Source: Haliea sp. (GTDB taxonomy: Bacteria; Pseudomonadota; Gammaproteobacteria; Pseudomonadales; Halieaceae). Taken from it: 64,000 nt of DNA. Each line of letters opens with the position of its first letter. The first letter of the stretch is position 1. Of the stretch, positions 16,817 to 26,209 are shown in pieces. Below the pieces are notes generated by a model, which did no database searches, was not told the DNA's origin, and was given only the letters and a program-made list of their open reading frames with translations. The stretch lies in the NCBI GenBank assembly GCA_024642265.1, contig JAHEBL010000004.1, forward strand, positions 1-64,000, in the 5' to 3' direction. A program made the position numbers and the translations under genes.

Positions 16817-18181
16817 CTATGCCGCTACCAGCACCCGCTGGATCTCGCGCGCAATCAGCCAAAGGCGGTCCTGCCCCCAGGCCCAGACCACGGTATTGCC
16901 CCGGGCGTCCAGCAGGCGGAACGTCGGCACGCCCCATGAGCCGAATCCGTACATAGCCTGGCGGTTATCCTCGAGACGCTGTTCCCAGTCCTTGTTGTCT
17001 ATAACAGTTTGGGCGTCATCCCATGACAAGCCCGCCGCCTCGACGACCTGGCGCAGGCCGCTGTCCCTGCTGGTGTTGACGCCGCGATAGAAGGCCGCGC
17101 GCAGGAACTCACTGAGCAGAGCCACTGCCCTGCCCTGCTTTTCGGCCCATTCATACAGGGAATAGCAGCGCCGCACCGGCTCGCCGATCGGGTCGTACAT
17201 ATTGCCGAAGTCCAGACCCAGCGCTCTTGCCTCCCGCGCGGCATCGGCAAAAATATACATGCCTTTCTCCCGGGTGGCAGGCACCCCACGCATCACCATA
17301 GGCAGTACCGGGCGCAGCGCCAGGCGTACGCCCGTGCGCTCGGCCAATTGGACCGCCCGGTCGAAAATAACCGCGGTGTAGGGGCTGCGCAAGGACGCAT
17401 ACAGCTCCAGGGTGAGGCTGCCGTTGGCCTGGTAGCTACCGGCGTCGATGGCAGGGCGTGGGAACAACAGTGCATCCTTACGACCAAGACCCAGCTCACA
17501 CCAGCGCCGTTCCAGGTGGTAGAGACGGTCGACCCCCCAGTACCACTGCCCCCCATAATAAAACATGGCGCCGGAATAGTGCTTGAGCTCACTGCGACGG
17601 GCGGTTCCCTCAGCCAGTACCTGAGCCGCCTGGTCGGCCGAGGTGGCGCCGTATTGCCCGGCCAGGCGCTCGAGTCCGGTGGCGTCGCCAGCCAGCAGCG
17701 CCTCTCCGACGGCAACCGCGGCGGAGGGAAAGTCCGTGGCGCTTACCGCCGCCAGGATGCAGTTGGCCTGCAGGCACAGGCTTTGCTCCGGAGCCTCGGC
17801 TCCGGCCGGGTATTCCAGCCCGTAATGCGGCGCCACCAGGGCGGCATCATAGCGCCCCAGGGCCGGCAACAAGTCTGGCTCAGGCAGGTTGTCACCGCTG
17901 GGGCCCTCGACAAGGTGGGGTACCAGTCGCACGCCGTAGCGGGCCAGCAGTGGCTGCAGGGCCTGGGCCGCGAGGTGGCTGTAGGCATCATCGACCTGGT
18001 GAAAATATTCAAGGGTATGGGGCAGGCCTGCTTTTACCCGCTCCCGCTCTGCCCGGGCCTGCGACTTTTCCAATCGGCCGGGCCTGACCAGCCCGGTGAT
18101 AAGCCGGGAGGTGAGCCAGCGCCGCAGGCGACTGGGGTCCATGGTGGCTGCGCCACCCTGCTCCTTGAACTGTTCGGTCAT
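16817..18181 (-). CDS. tandem DsbA/2-hydroxychromene-2-carboxylate isomerase-like protein
   Basis: 454 residues from the ATG at 18181 (MTEQFKEQGG). An in-frame extension to 18310 is Ser/Gly/Pro-rich with no ribosome site; an ATG at 18145 is another option. Two DsbA-like thioredoxin-fold domains follow each other: the first begins HTLEYFHQVDDAYSHLAAQA, the second LTLELYASLRSPYTAVIFDR. Neither has a CxxC, so it is not a disulfide oxidoreductase of the usual type. The SPYT start and the C-terminal SWGVPTFRL cis-Pro loop fit HCCA isomerase/GST-kappa-like enzymes. The reaction is unknown. It is convergent with the P450. Confidence 0.75.
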   Translation of the reverse strand: MTEQFKEQGGAATMDPSRLRRWLTSRLITGLVRPGRLEKSQARAERERVKAGLPHTLEYFHQVDDAYSHLAAQALQPLLARYGVRLVPHLVEGPSGDNLPEPDLLPALGRYDAALVAPHYGLEYPAGAEAPEQSLCLQANCILAAVSATDFPSAAVAVGEALLAGDATGLERLAGQYGATSADQAAQVLAEGTARRSELKHYSGAMFYYGGQWYWGVDRLYHLERRWCELGLGRKDALLFPRPAIDAGSYQANGSLTLELYASLRSPYTAVIFDRAVQLAERTGVRLALRPVLPMVMRGVPATREKGMYIFADAAREARALGLDFGNMYDPIGEPVRRCYSLYEWAEKQGRAVALLSEFLRAAFYRGVNTSRDSGLRQVVEAAGLSWDDAQTVIDNKDWEQRLEDNRQAMYGFGSWGVPTFRLLDARGNTVVWAWGQDRLWLIAREIQRVLVAA

Positions 18182-18331
18182 ATTGCTGCCTATCCGGGGG
18201 CGAATCGCGGGTGGTTGACGGTTGGCAAACAGCCCGGGCCCGCCGCCAGCGCCCCCGGTTTCCCTGCTTGGCTTCGAATACAGGCTTGTGCTTGAATGGC
18301 TACCGGACACCAGAATAGACGGTAACGCGAC

Positions 18332-19393
18332 ATGAAGAAAGCCGGCATTGCACTCACCTGCATGGCGATCGTGGCCGCCGTGCTCTATAGCGTAAGGGCG
18401 CCCCTCAGTATGGCGCTGATGGCGCGCGCGCTGGAGCGCAACATGTCCGCCACCCTGCTGGACTCACTTGCCGATGGTCTCAACGTGGTTCTGTGCGGCG
18501 CGGGCGGTCCCCTGCCCGACCCGGTCAGGTCAGGTGGCTGCGTCGCGGTCATTGCCGGTGACACTATGGTCATTGTGGACGCCGGCACTGGCGGGGCCCG
18601 CAACCTCAACCCGCTGGGTCTGCCGATCGGCCGGGTTGACGCGGTATTCCTCACCCATTTTCATTCCGACCACATTGACGGCCTCGGGGAAATGGCTACC
18701 CTGCGCTGGGCCAGCGCGGCCCACACCGAGCCACTCCAGGTGCACGGGCCGGAGGGTGTCGAGGAGGTGGTGTCCGGTTTCAACCAGTCCTATGCCCTGG
18801 ACGCCGGGTATCGGCACGACCATCACGGTGACACAGTAGCTCCCCTTTCCGGCCATGGCATGCAGGCCGTCACACACCCACAACCGCCAGACGGTGAAGC
18901 CGTGGTGGTGTATGAAAAGGACGGGCTGGTGGTAAAAATGATCAGGGTCAAGCACAACCCCGTGGAACCGGCCGTGGCCTACCTGTTCAGCTACAAGGGC
19001 CGCAGCGCACTGGTCAGTGGTGACACCGTCAAATCCGCCAACCTGCAACAGTTCGCCGAGGGCGTCGACCTGCTGGTCCACGAGGGCCTGTCGACCCGGC
19101 TGGTGCAGCAGATGAACAAGGCGGCAGTGCGCGCCGGCAACGACATCGTCGCCAAGATCACGACCGATATTCAGGATTACCACACCACCCCGGTAGAGGC
19201 AGCGGAAATAGCCAGGGACGCAAATGTCGGTCACCTGTTGTTCTATCACATTGCGCCACCCACTCCGCTGCCGGGCCTGAAGGCGGCCTGGCTGACCGGG
19301 GTGGATGAGGTATTCGAGCGCTACACCCTGGGCCAGGACGGCACTGGCTTTGCACTGCCGGCGGGCTCCACCGAAATCATAGCGATCGATTAG
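18332..19393 (+). CDS. MBL-fold metallo-hydrolase, membrane-anchored or exported
   Basis: 353 residues. An N-terminal hydrophobic segment (ALTCMAIVAAVLYSV) acts as signal or anchor, so the enzyme faces the periplasm. The metal site starts with H109-x-H111-x-D113-H114 in THFHSDHIDG. Later ligands lie in VKHNPVEPAVAYLF, SGDTVKSANL and FYHIAPP. The arrangement follows RNase Z/arylsulfatase-like MBL proteins (COG1234 type). The substrate is unknown. It heads the MBL-yjbQ-glcDEF operon, 9 nt before yjbQ. Confidence 0.83.
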   Translation: MKKAGIALTCMAIVAAVLYSVRAPLSMALMARALERNMSATLLDSLADGLNVVLCGAGGPLPDPVRSGGCVAVIAGDTMVIVDAGTGGARNLNPLGLPIGRVDAVFLTHFHSDHIDGLGEMATLRWASAAHTEPLQVHGPEGVEEVVSGFNQSYALDAGYRHDHHGDTVAPLSGHGMQAVTHPQPPDGEAVVVYEKDGLVVKMIRVKHNPVEPAVAYLFSYKGRSALVSGDTVKSANLQQFAEGVDLLVHEGLSTRLVQQMNKAAVRAGNDIVAKITTDIQDYHTTPVEAAEIARDANVGHLLFYHIAPPTPLPGLKAAWLTGVDEVFERYTLGQDGTGFALPAGSTEIIAID

Positions 19394-19402
19394 GCCGGCG
19401 GC

Positions 19403-19807
19403 GTGATAGCGGAGATCGCGATCTCAGTCAAAGGCCAGGGCCTGCATGCCATCACCGCTGCGGTGCGGCCGGTGGTGGCAGGCTACAGTCAACCGGAGGG
19501 GCTGTGCACACTGTTCATCCGGCACACTTCCGCCAGCCTGCTGATCCAGGAAAACTATGACGACAGCGCCCGTGCAGACCTGGAGAACTGGCTGAACCGC
19601 CTGGTCCCGGAACACGATGCACTCTACACCCACACCCTCGAGGGTGCGGACGATATGCCCGCCCATATCAAGTCAGCCCTCACCGCCACCACGCTCAGCA
19701 TCCCGTTCAGGCACGGTGAGCTGATGCTGGGAAGCTGGCAGGGCATCTACCTTTGGGAGCATCGACAGCATGCCTGTACCCGGCAGATCGTGGTGCACAT
19801 ACAGTGA
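19403..19807 (+). CDS. yjbQ: YjbQ/UPF0047 family protein
   Basis: 134 residues from a GTG. The family signature is intact: LCTLFIRHTSASLLIQEN, LEGADDMPAHIKSAL and LMLGSWQGIYLWEHR. The fold is a small trimeric beta protein. Databases often call it secondary thiamine-phosphate synthase because E. coli YjbQ shows weak activity of that type; the physiological role is unclear. The stop codon overlaps the GTG of glcD (GTGA), so glcD is translationally coupled to it. Confidence 0.85.
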   Translation: MIAEIAISVKGQGLHAITAAVRPVVAGYSQPEGLCTLFIRHTSASLLIQENYDDSARADLENWLNRLVPEHDALYTHTLEGADDMPAHIKSALTATTLSIPFRHGELMLGSWQGIYLWEHRQHACTRQIVVHIQ

Positions 19808-21273
19808 GAGAATCGCCGAGCCCATCCCACAGCCTGGCGCCGGTGCCCAGGGATGCACTGCTGCGCCGCCTGCAGGCGGTACTGCCCGAGCGCTGCATCA
19901 TCAGCGAAACCGAGTCACAGCGGCCGTTTGAATGTGACGCACTTACCATCTACCGTGAATTACCTCTGCTGGTAGTGCTGCCGGAGAATGTGGAGCAGGT
20001 GCAACAGGTGTTGCGCATCTGTCACGAATTGGCGGTGCCCGTGGTGGCCAGGGGCGCCGGCACCGGTCTTTGCGCGGGTTCGATGCCCCACCCCGAGGGC
20101 TTGCTGCTGGGCCTGTCAAAGCTCGACAAGGTGATTGAGATCGATCCCCTGGCCCGCACCGCGCGGGTGCAGCCCGGTGTTTCCAACCTGGCTATATCCG
20201 CGGCGGTCGCTCATCACGGCCTGTACTACGGCCCCGACCCGTCCTCCCAGATCGCCTGCAGTATAGGCGGCAACGTGGCCGAAAATTCCGGTGGCGTGCA
20301 CTGCCTGAAATATGGCCTGACCGTACACAACATACTGGCCCTGGAAGTACTCACGGTGGCTGGCGAACGGGTCACTGTCGGCAGTACCGGACTGGATACC
20401 CCGGGCTATGACCTGCTGGCACTGATGACGGGGTCGGAGGGCTTGCTGGGTATCGTGGTAGAGGTCACCGTGCGCCTGCTGCCCTCCCCGGAGGTCGCGC
20501 AGGTCATCATGGCGGGCTTCCCGACGGTGACTGCCGCGGGCGATGCGGTAGGCGCCGTCATAGCAGCGGGCATTATTCCCGCGGGCCTGGAGATGATGGA
20601 CAGGCTGGCGATTCAGGCGGCGGAGGATTTCGCCCACGCGGGCTACCCCCGGGAAGCAGAAGCCCTGCTGCTGTGCGAGGTTGATGGCACCCGCGAAGAG
20701 GTGGCCAGTTGCAGCGAGAATGTCGAGGCCCTGTTCCGGGAGATGGGGGCAAGCTCCGTGGTAGTCTCCCGGGACGAGGCCCACCGGGCCCTGCTGTGGA
20801 AGGGGCGCAAGTCGGCCTTTCCGGCGGTGGGCCGGCTGGCACCGGACTACTATTGCATGGACGGCACGATTCCACGCAGCCAGGTATCGCGGGTACTCAA
20901 GGAAATATCCACGCTGTCTGCGCAATACGGACTGGCAGTGGCCAATGTGTTTCACGCCGGGGACGGCAACCTGCATCCACTCATCCTGTTCGATGCCAGC
21001 AAACCGGAGGAGGTGCGCAGGGCCGAACAGTTTGGCGCGGACATCCTCGCTCTGTCGGTGCAGGTCGGCGGCTGTATCACCGGTGAACACGGTGTAGGCC
21101 TGGAAAAACTGCGCCAGATGAGCCATCAGTTCGGCCCGGCGGAGCTGGCACTGCTTGAAGATATCAAAGCCGCCTTCGATCCTGGCCTGAACCTCAACCC
21201 GGGCAAGGGCATCCCGATTCTCAAGCGCTGCCAGGAATACCGCGCGCTGCCGGCACGGCATCGGCATGACTGA
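19804..21273 (+). CDS. glcD: glycolate oxidase FAD-linked subunit GlcD
   Basis: 489 residues from the GTG at 19804, which overlaps the yjbQ stop by 4 nt; an in-frame extension to 19753 lies entirely inside yjbQ. PCMH-type FAD-binding segments are clear: VVARGAGTGLCAGSMPHPEG, IACSIGGNVAENSGGVHCLK and the C-terminal GCITGEHGVGLEKLRQM. E. coli GlcD has 499 residues. With GlcE and GlcF it oxidises glycolate (or D-lactate) to glyoxylate at the inner membrane, passing electrons to quinone. Glycolate is an abundant algal exudate, fitting a marine host (inference). Confidence 0.92.
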   Translation: MRESPSPSHSLAPVPRDALLRRLQAVLPERCIISETESQRPFECDALTIYRELPLLVVLPENVEQVQQVLRICHELAVPVVARGAGTGLCAGSMPHPEGLLLGLSKLDKVIEIDPLARTARVQPGVSNLAISAAVAHHGLYYGPDPSSQIACSIGGNVAENSGGVHCLKYGLTVHNILALEVLTVAGERVTVGSTGLDTPGYDLLALMTGSEGLLGIVVEVTVRLLPSPEVAQVIMAGFPTVTAAGDAVGAVIAAGIIPAGLEMMDRLAIQAAEDFAHAGYPREAEALLLCEVDGTREEVASCSENVEALFREMGASSVVVSRDEAHRALLWKGRKSAFPAVGRLAPDYYCMDGTIPRSQVSRVLKEISTLSAQYGLAVANVFHAGDGNLHPLILFDASKPEEVRRAEQFGADILALSVQVGGCITGEHGVGLEKLRQMSHQFGPAELALLEDIKAAFDPGLNLNPGKGIPILKRCQEYRALPARHRHD

Positions 21274-22327
21274 TCGCAGCGCGGAAATGGCGACGGCCAT
21301 CAGCGATGCGGCGGCGCGGCGGCAGCCTCTGTATATCAGTGCCGGCGGCAGCAAACGCCAGTTGCTGGGGCGCGCATGCGAGTTGCCGATCCTGGACGTC
21401 TGCGGTCACACGGGTGTTACCGAGTACCAACCCTCAGAGCTGGTGCTGACTGCCCGGGCCGGCACACCGCTGGCTGAGATCGAGGCAGTACTCGAAAAAG
21501 AATGCCAGACACTACCGTTTGAGCCGCCCCTGTTCGGAGGTCGTGCCACCCTGGGAGGCACGGTTGCCTGCAACATGTCGGGCCCGGCCCGCCCCTGGGC
21601 GGGATCCGCTCGTGACCTGGTGCTGGGAATAAAACTGATCGACGGGAGGGGACAGCTGCTCAACTTTGGCGGCCGGGTAATGAAGAATGTGGCCGGCTAC
21701 GATGTTTCCCGACTCCAGGCCGGCGCCCAGGGCACACTGGGAGTCATCAGTGAGATCAGTCTCAAGGTAATGCCGCAAGCGGAGCACAGCCTGACACTGG
21801 TCTACGAGATGAACGCAGTCGATGCTATCGACAGCATGAACCGGCGGGCCGGCCAGGCATCTCCACTGACTGCTGCCTGCTGGCTCGATGGCAGGCTCCT
21901 GCTGCGACTGTCCGGAGCGGCCGCCGCAGTTGAGCATACCGCCACCGCATGGGGTGGTGAGAAACTCGCTGACGGCGCCGACTTCTGGCGCGACCTGAGG
22001 GAAATGCGCCTGCCTGTTTTCGCCGGGCCGGAACCACTCTGGCGCCTGTCCATGAAGTCCACCGCCAGAGTCGTAGATAATGCCTGCCCCGCCCTTATCG
22101 ACTGGTGCGGTGCCCAGCGCTGGTTGCGCGGTAACTTCCAGCTGCAGACCCTGCAACAAACAGCCGCCGCAGCTGGTGGTAATGCCAGCCTTTTTAGCGG
22201 TGGGGACCGCAAGGCCGAAGTGCGCCCGACCCCGGATACTGTCTCGGTCAGGCTGCAGCAGCGCCTGAAACAGGCCTTTGACCCCCTTGGCATTCTCAAT
22301 CCCGGCCGCCTGTATGGCTGGCTGTAG
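21266..22327 (+). CDS. glcE: glycolate oxidase subunit GlcE
   Basis: 353 residues, overlapping glcD by 8 nt. It has the FAD-binding domain of the GlcD/GlcE family but is shorter and lacks the HGVGLEK end. Landmarks are PLYISAGGSKRQLLG, LGGTVACNMSGPARPWAGSA and GRVMKNVAGYDVSRLQAGAQ, all typical for GlcE. It is the second flavin-type subunit of the complex. The order D-E-F and the tight overlaps match characterised glc operons, but glcG, glcB and the GntR regulator glcC are absent here. Confidence 0.92.
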   Translation: MTDRSAEMATAISDAAARRQPLYISAGGSKRQLLGRACELPILDVCGHTGVTEYQPSELVLTARAGTPLAEIEAVLEKECQTLPFEPPLFGGRATLGGTVACNMSGPARPWAGSARDLVLGIKLIDGRGQLLNFGGRVMKNVAGYDVSRLQAGAQGTLGVISEISLKVMPQAEHSLTLVYEMNAVDAIDSMNRRAGQASPLTAACWLDGRLLLRLSGAAAAVEHTATAWGGEKLADGADFWRDLREMRLPVFAGPEPLWRLSMKSTARVVDNACPALIDWCGAQRWLRGNFQLQTLQQTAAAAGGNASLFSGGDRKAEVRPTPDTVSVRLQQRLKQAFDPLGILNPGRLYGWL

Positions 22328-22339
22328 GGAGGCCATGAG

Positions 22340-23554
22340 GTGCACGTAGAGTTGTATTCCGGGTACGCGGACGACGAGCAGGCAAAAGAGGCCGGCCGAC
22401 TGATCAGTGCCTGTGTGCACTGCGGATTTTGCCTGGAAACCTGCCCAACCTACCTTCTCAACCGGGATGAACGGGACAGTCCCCGCGGACGCATCTACCT
22501 CATCAAGAATTTGCTGGAAAGTGGCACCGCCAGTGACCAGACCCATACCCACCTGGACCGCTGTCTGAGCTGCCGCAGCTGCGAGACCACCTGCCCTTCC
22601 GGCATGCAGTACGGGCAGTTGCTCGATATTGGCAGGGATCTCATGGAACGGCGCGTCCCGCGGTCGGCGCCCCGGCGCCTGTTTCGCAGGGTCCTGCGGC
22701 AGGTGCTGACGCGACCACGCCTGTTCGCCGCCGGGCTGCGCCTTGGCCAGTTCCTGCGCCCACTTCTGCCAGCCGGCCTGCGCTCACAAATTCCGGCGCG
22801 CCAGGCAAGCGGAGTTCTGCCCGGGCAACAGCACGCACGCACCATGTTGCTGCTGGACGGTTGTGTGCAGTCGGCAGCCACACCCGCCACCAATGCAGCG
22901 GCCCGACGGGTATTCGACCGGCTGGGTATCACGCTGCGGGTTGCAGCCCGCGCGGGTTGCTGCGGGGCTGTCAACTACCACCTGGCTGCGCACCGGGATG
23001 GTCTCGACGACATGCGCAGGAATATCGACGCATGGTGGCCGCAGGTAGAGGCCGGAGCCGAGGCCATCCTTTCCAGCGCGAGTGGTTGCGGCAGCATGCT
23101 CACAGACTACGGCCGCCTGCTGGCACATGATCCGGCCTATGCGGACAGGGCGCAGCGGGTATCTGAGCTGGCCCGGGATATCGGAGAGGTGCTGATCGAT
23201 GAAGACCTTGGCAGGCTGACGATAAACCGGCCTGCGGCCAGAGTAGCGGTACAGACGCCCTGCAGCATGCAGCACGGCATGCAACTGCCCAACCTGATTG
23301 CCGACATACTTGGCAAGGCGGGCTTTGAACTCGCCACCTGCGCCGGCAGTCACCTGTGCTGCGGGTCCGCGGGCACCTATTCAATACTGCAGGGGACCAT
23401 TTCCCGGCACCTGCGCGACGACAAGCTGCGAGCACTGACTGCTGACTCTCCGGACCTTATCGCCACCGGCAATGTGGGCTGCCAGCTACACCTGCAGGCG
23501 GCTGCCAAGGTACCTGTTGTGCACTGGATAGAACTGCTGGATCCGGGAAAATAA
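22340..23554 (+). CDS. glcF: glycolate oxidase iron-sulfur subunit GlcF
   Basis: 404 residues from a GTG with GGGAGG upstream. Two CxxCxxCxxxCP ferredoxin motifs (CVHCGFCLETCP and CLSCRSCETTCP) bind two 4Fe-4S clusters. Two cysteine-rich CCG domains follow, with AGCCGAVNYHLA and SHLCCGSAGTYS. It transfers electrons from the flavin subunits to the quinone pool. It is the last gene of the operon; its stop is 2 nt from the stop of the convergent DUF6316 gene, with no room for a separate terminator. Confidence 0.92.
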   Translation: MHVELYSGYADDEQAKEAGRLISACVHCGFCLETCPTYLLNRDERDSPRGRIYLIKNLLESGTASDQTHTHLDRCLSCRSCETTCPSGMQYGQLLDIGRDLMERRVPRSAPRRLFRRVLRQVLTRPRLFAAGLRLGQFLRPLLPAGLRSQIPARQASGVLPGQQHARTMLLLDGCVQSAATPATNAAARRVFDRLGITLRVAARAGCCGAVNYHLAAHRDGLDDMRRNIDAWWPQVEAGAEAILSSASGCGSMLTDYGRLLAHDPAYADRAQRVSELARDIGEVLIDEDLGRLTINRPAARVAVQTPCSMQHGMQLPNLIADILGKAGFELATCAGSHLCCGSAGTYSILQGTISRHLRDDKLRALTADSPDLIATGNVGCQLHLQAAAKVPVVHWIELLDPGK

Positions 23555-23556
23555 AA

Positions 23557-23778
23557 CTAATTGAGCGGCTCGATTGACAGCGGGATATCGTCTGACATCC
23601 AGCCTGAATTCATCACCTTGATGTAAACCTGAAGCCTGTTCTCGGCGGCTAGCCGGTACTGGAACGGCCCTTCCACGGTGCCCTCCCGGGTATGGAAGTA
23701 CCAGTCGCCGGCGCTCTGGAAAAACCGGTCGGAGCGAAATCTGGCATGTGAACCGCTTTCACCCTTGCGCTGCTGCAT
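23557..23778 (-). CDS. small DUF6316-like protein
   Basis: 73 residues from the ATG at 23778, chosen because AGGGGA lies 10 nt upstream; an in-frame TTG at 23799 would lie upstream of that ribosome site. The pattern RFRSDRFFQSAGDWYFHTRE then GPFQYRLAAENRLQVYIKVM matches short proteins of the DUF6316 group found in marine Gammaproteobacteria. It is soluble, has no signal peptide and its function is unknown. It is convergent with glcF. Confidence 0.7.
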   Translation of the reverse strand: MQQRKGESGSHARFRSDRFFQSAGDWYFHTREGTVEGPFQYRLAAENRLQVYIKVMNSGWMSDDIPLSIEPLN

Positions 23779-23877
23779 TATGCTGATATCCCCTGGCAAA
23801 TACCCCGCGGGTCACGCCTGTGCGACAGTGCAACCCTGCGCCAAGCTTAGCATTCGGTGCGGGCATGTACCCGAAGT

Positions 23878-24303
23878 TTATTTGCCGGGTTGCGCCACGT
23901 CGCGAAATTCCCGGCAAAAGTAATCGACACAACGATACAGGATGCCGTGTGGGTAGGCGATCCAGACGATTTCGCGCTTGTCACGCCGCGATACCGCTAT
24001 GGCGCGCACGCCTCCCACCAGGGCGCCGTCGGGCGTGCCATCGAACGCCCTGCAGTCACCCTCCGCGTAACAGTTCACCACGGCGCCCGACGAGTAACCG
24101 ATGATTACCCCTCTTCCATCCGTGGCAGAGGGCTCAATTGCCGTGATCTCTCCCCGGTCACCGGCAAGTGCGCTCCTGATCAGCGCACTCCTGTCACCCT
24201 TCGAATTCAGCGTTTCAGGTCGCGTTGCAGCCTCGGGCTGCGCTTGCGCGACCTCCGCTGTTGCCAGCGCCAGCAAAAATAACATCAGTATCACTCGGAA
24301 CAT
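23878..24303 (-). CDS. hypothetical exported protein
   Basis: 141 residues from the ATG at 24303, chosen because it opens a Sec signal peptide (MFRVILMLFLLALATAEVAQ, cleavage near AQA) and follows a G-rich stretch. An in-frame start at 24435 would add an unlikely leader. The mature part has three cysteines in VVNCYAEGDCRAFDG and RCVDYFCREF, hinting at disulfides in the periplasm. I do not recognise the family. It is divergent from the acyl-CoA ligase gene. Confidence 0.6.
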   Translation of the reverse strand: MFRVILMLFLLALATAEVAQAQPEAATRPETLNSKGDRSALIRSALAGDRGEITAIEPSATDGRGVIIGYSSGAVVNCYAEGDCRAFDGTPDGALVGGVRAIAVSRRDKREIVWIAYPHGILYRCVDYFCREFRDVAQPGK

Positions 24304-24433
24304 CAACAAGCCCCCCGGACAATTTGACAGAGTTACCATCCTAGCACCGTTATCGTCGAGGCGAACCGTCTGGTATATTGTCGTCAAAGCAATACCAACT
24401 GCGGCCACAGACAGCAAAGGAGAGTTCAGCTGC

Positions 24434-26104
24434 ATGATTGAAACGCCTATCGAGAATGTGCTGGATGCGGCCTACGAATGGGAACGCAACCATCCGGACC
24501 GAATGTATATGACCCAACCCATCGGTAATGGTGAGGTTGTGGAATATAACTGGGCGCAGACCATGCAGCAGGCGCGCAGGATGGCAGCGCACCTGCGCTC
24601 CCTGAACCTGCCTGCCAACAGCCATATTGCACTGATTTCAAAAAACTGCGCCCACTTTATTATTTGCGACCTGGCCATCTGGATGGCGGGCCATGCGACA
24701 GTGGCGCTCTACCCCACCCTCAATGCGGAGACAGTGGCATACATCCTCGAGCACTCGGATTCACGACTGGTGTTCATCGGCAAGCTCGATGACTGGGATA
24801 AGATGGCAGCGGGCATTCCCGAAGACCTGCCCTGTATCGCCCTGCCACTGGCGCCGGAAACTGACTACAGGCGCTGGGACGATATCATCGCCCAATGCAA
24901 ACCCATCAGTGACAGCCCCTCGCCGCCGCCGGGACAGCTCGCCCTGATCTGCTACACCTCCGGGAGCACAGGCCGCCCCAAGGGCGTGATGCACAGTTTT
25001 GGCTCCATTTCAGTGCCCGGGCAGCATTTTGGCAGGGAACTGGAAATCAATTCCGCGGACCGGGTGTTGTCCTACCTGCCCCTGGCCCATGTGATGGAAC
25101 GGGCGGTGGTGGAATGCAGCTCATTCTATTCGGGCATACATATTTACTTTGCCGACCGGCTCGACACCTTTGTTGAGGACCTGCGGCGCGCGAGCCCCAC
25201 TGTATTTTTGTCGGTTCCGAGGCTCTGGCTCAAGTTCCAGATGGGCGTGTTCGGTAAATTCCCGGAAAAAAAGCTGGAGCGACTCTTGAAAGTACCCATT
25301 GTCGGCGGCCTGGTTCGCAAAAAGATTCTGCGGGGGCTGGGTCTGGAAAACGTGCGCGTCGCCGGCAGCGGTTCCGCGCCCATTCCCGCAGACCTGATCG
25401 AGTGGTATGACAAACTCGGCCTGCATATCATAGAGGGCTACGGTATGAGTGAGGATTTCTCATACTCGCACATGTCCACACACACCAAACGCAAACCCGG
25501 CTACGTGGGCGTTGCCTGGAGCGACGTGCAGACCCGTATCAGCCCCGAGGGGGAAATACAGATAAAATCGCCGGGCAATATGCTTGGGTATTACAAGGAA
25601 CCCGAAATGACCGCGGCGTGCTACACGGATGACGGTTATTTCAAAACAGGTGATCGCGGGAAATATTCTCCCGAGGGTCTGCTGCGCATCACGGGGCGGG
25701 TGAAGGAACTGTTCAAGACCAGCAAGGGCAAGTATGTCGCACCTGTCCCCATAGAAAACCTGCTCAACTCGGACAGCCATATCGAACTGTCATGTGTTTC
25801 GGGACCGGGCCGGCCCGCCTGCTTCGCTCTGGTGCAGCTGGCAGAGGAGATGCGCGGCCGACTCGACGAACCGGAATTCAGGGCCGAACTGACACCAAAG
25901 CTCGAGGCGCTCCTGGAGGCGGTCAACCAGCAGTTGGAAGATTACGAGGAAGTGCAGTTCCTGGCGGTGGTAAGGGAGGACTGGCAAATTGCCAACGATT
26001 TCCTCACACCCACACTCAAGATCAAGCGGGATGTGATCGAGCAGGCCTATGCAATGCACCTCGACCGCTGGTACGAGTCAGGCGACAAGGTGATCTGGCA
26101 ATGA
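24434..26104 (+). CDS. AMP-dependent long-chain fatty acid-CoA ligase
   Basis: 556 residues from the ATG at 24434; a longer in-frame reading from 24101 covers the divergent promoter region and is not protein-like. The P-loop is YTSGSTGRPKGVMHS, followed by IEGYGMSEDF, YFKTGDRGKYSPEGLLRITG and KELFKTSKGKYVAP, the FACL signature. A C-terminal Lys in PTLKIKRDVI completes the adenylation site. It activates long-chain fatty acids (the LACS/FAA type rather than E. coli FadD). It works with the many other acyl-CoA genes in this window, but stands alone as a transcription unit. Confidence 0.88.
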   Translation: MIETPIENVLDAAYEWERNHPDRMYMTQPIGNGEVVEYNWAQTMQQARRMAAHLRSLNLPANSHIALISKNCAHFIICDLAIWMAGHATVALYPTLNAETVAYILEHSDSRLVFIGKLDDWDKMAAGIPEDLPCIALPLAPETDYRRWDDIIAQCKPISDSPSPPPGQLALICYTSGSTGRPKGVMHSFGSISVPGQHFGRELEINSADRVLSYLPLAHVMERAVVECSSFYSGIHIYFADRLDTFVEDLRRASPTVFLSVPRLWLKFQMGVFGKFPEKKLERLLKVPIVGGLVRKKILRGLGLENVRVAGSGSAPIPADLIEWYDKLGLHIIEGYGMSEDFSYSHMSTHTKRKPGYVGVAWSDVQTRISPEGEIQIKSPGNMLGYYKEPEMTAACYTDDGYFKTGDRGKYSPEGLLRITGRVKELFKTSKGKYVAPVPIENLLNSDSHIELSCVSGPGRPACFALVQLAEEMRGRLDEPEFRAELTPKLEALLEAVNQQLEDYEEVQFLAVVREDWQIANDFLTPTLKIKRDVIEQAYAMHLDRWYESGDKVIWQ

Positions 26105-26157
26105 TCGACAAGCTCAGCACGGTACCCGTTCAGCAATTCTGGCGACAGTAAACACCC

Positions 26158-26186
26158 CCCGCCGGCGACCCATGCGGGCCGGCGGG
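26158..26186. terminator. GC-rich hairpin between convergent genes
   Basis: CCCGCCGGC and GCCGGCGGG form a 9-bp stem around an 11-nt loop, between the stops of the acyl-CoA ligase (plus) and the peroxiredoxin (minus). The position suits a bidirectional terminator, but there is no U-run on either side. Confidence 0.5.
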
Positions 26187-26209
26187 AGGCGGTACAGAGC
26201 AGCTCACTA

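Noticed and set aside
20116-21354. 412-codon open frame on the minus strand opposite glcD
   Set aside because: Antisense shadow; no recognisable domain and glcD is well supported.
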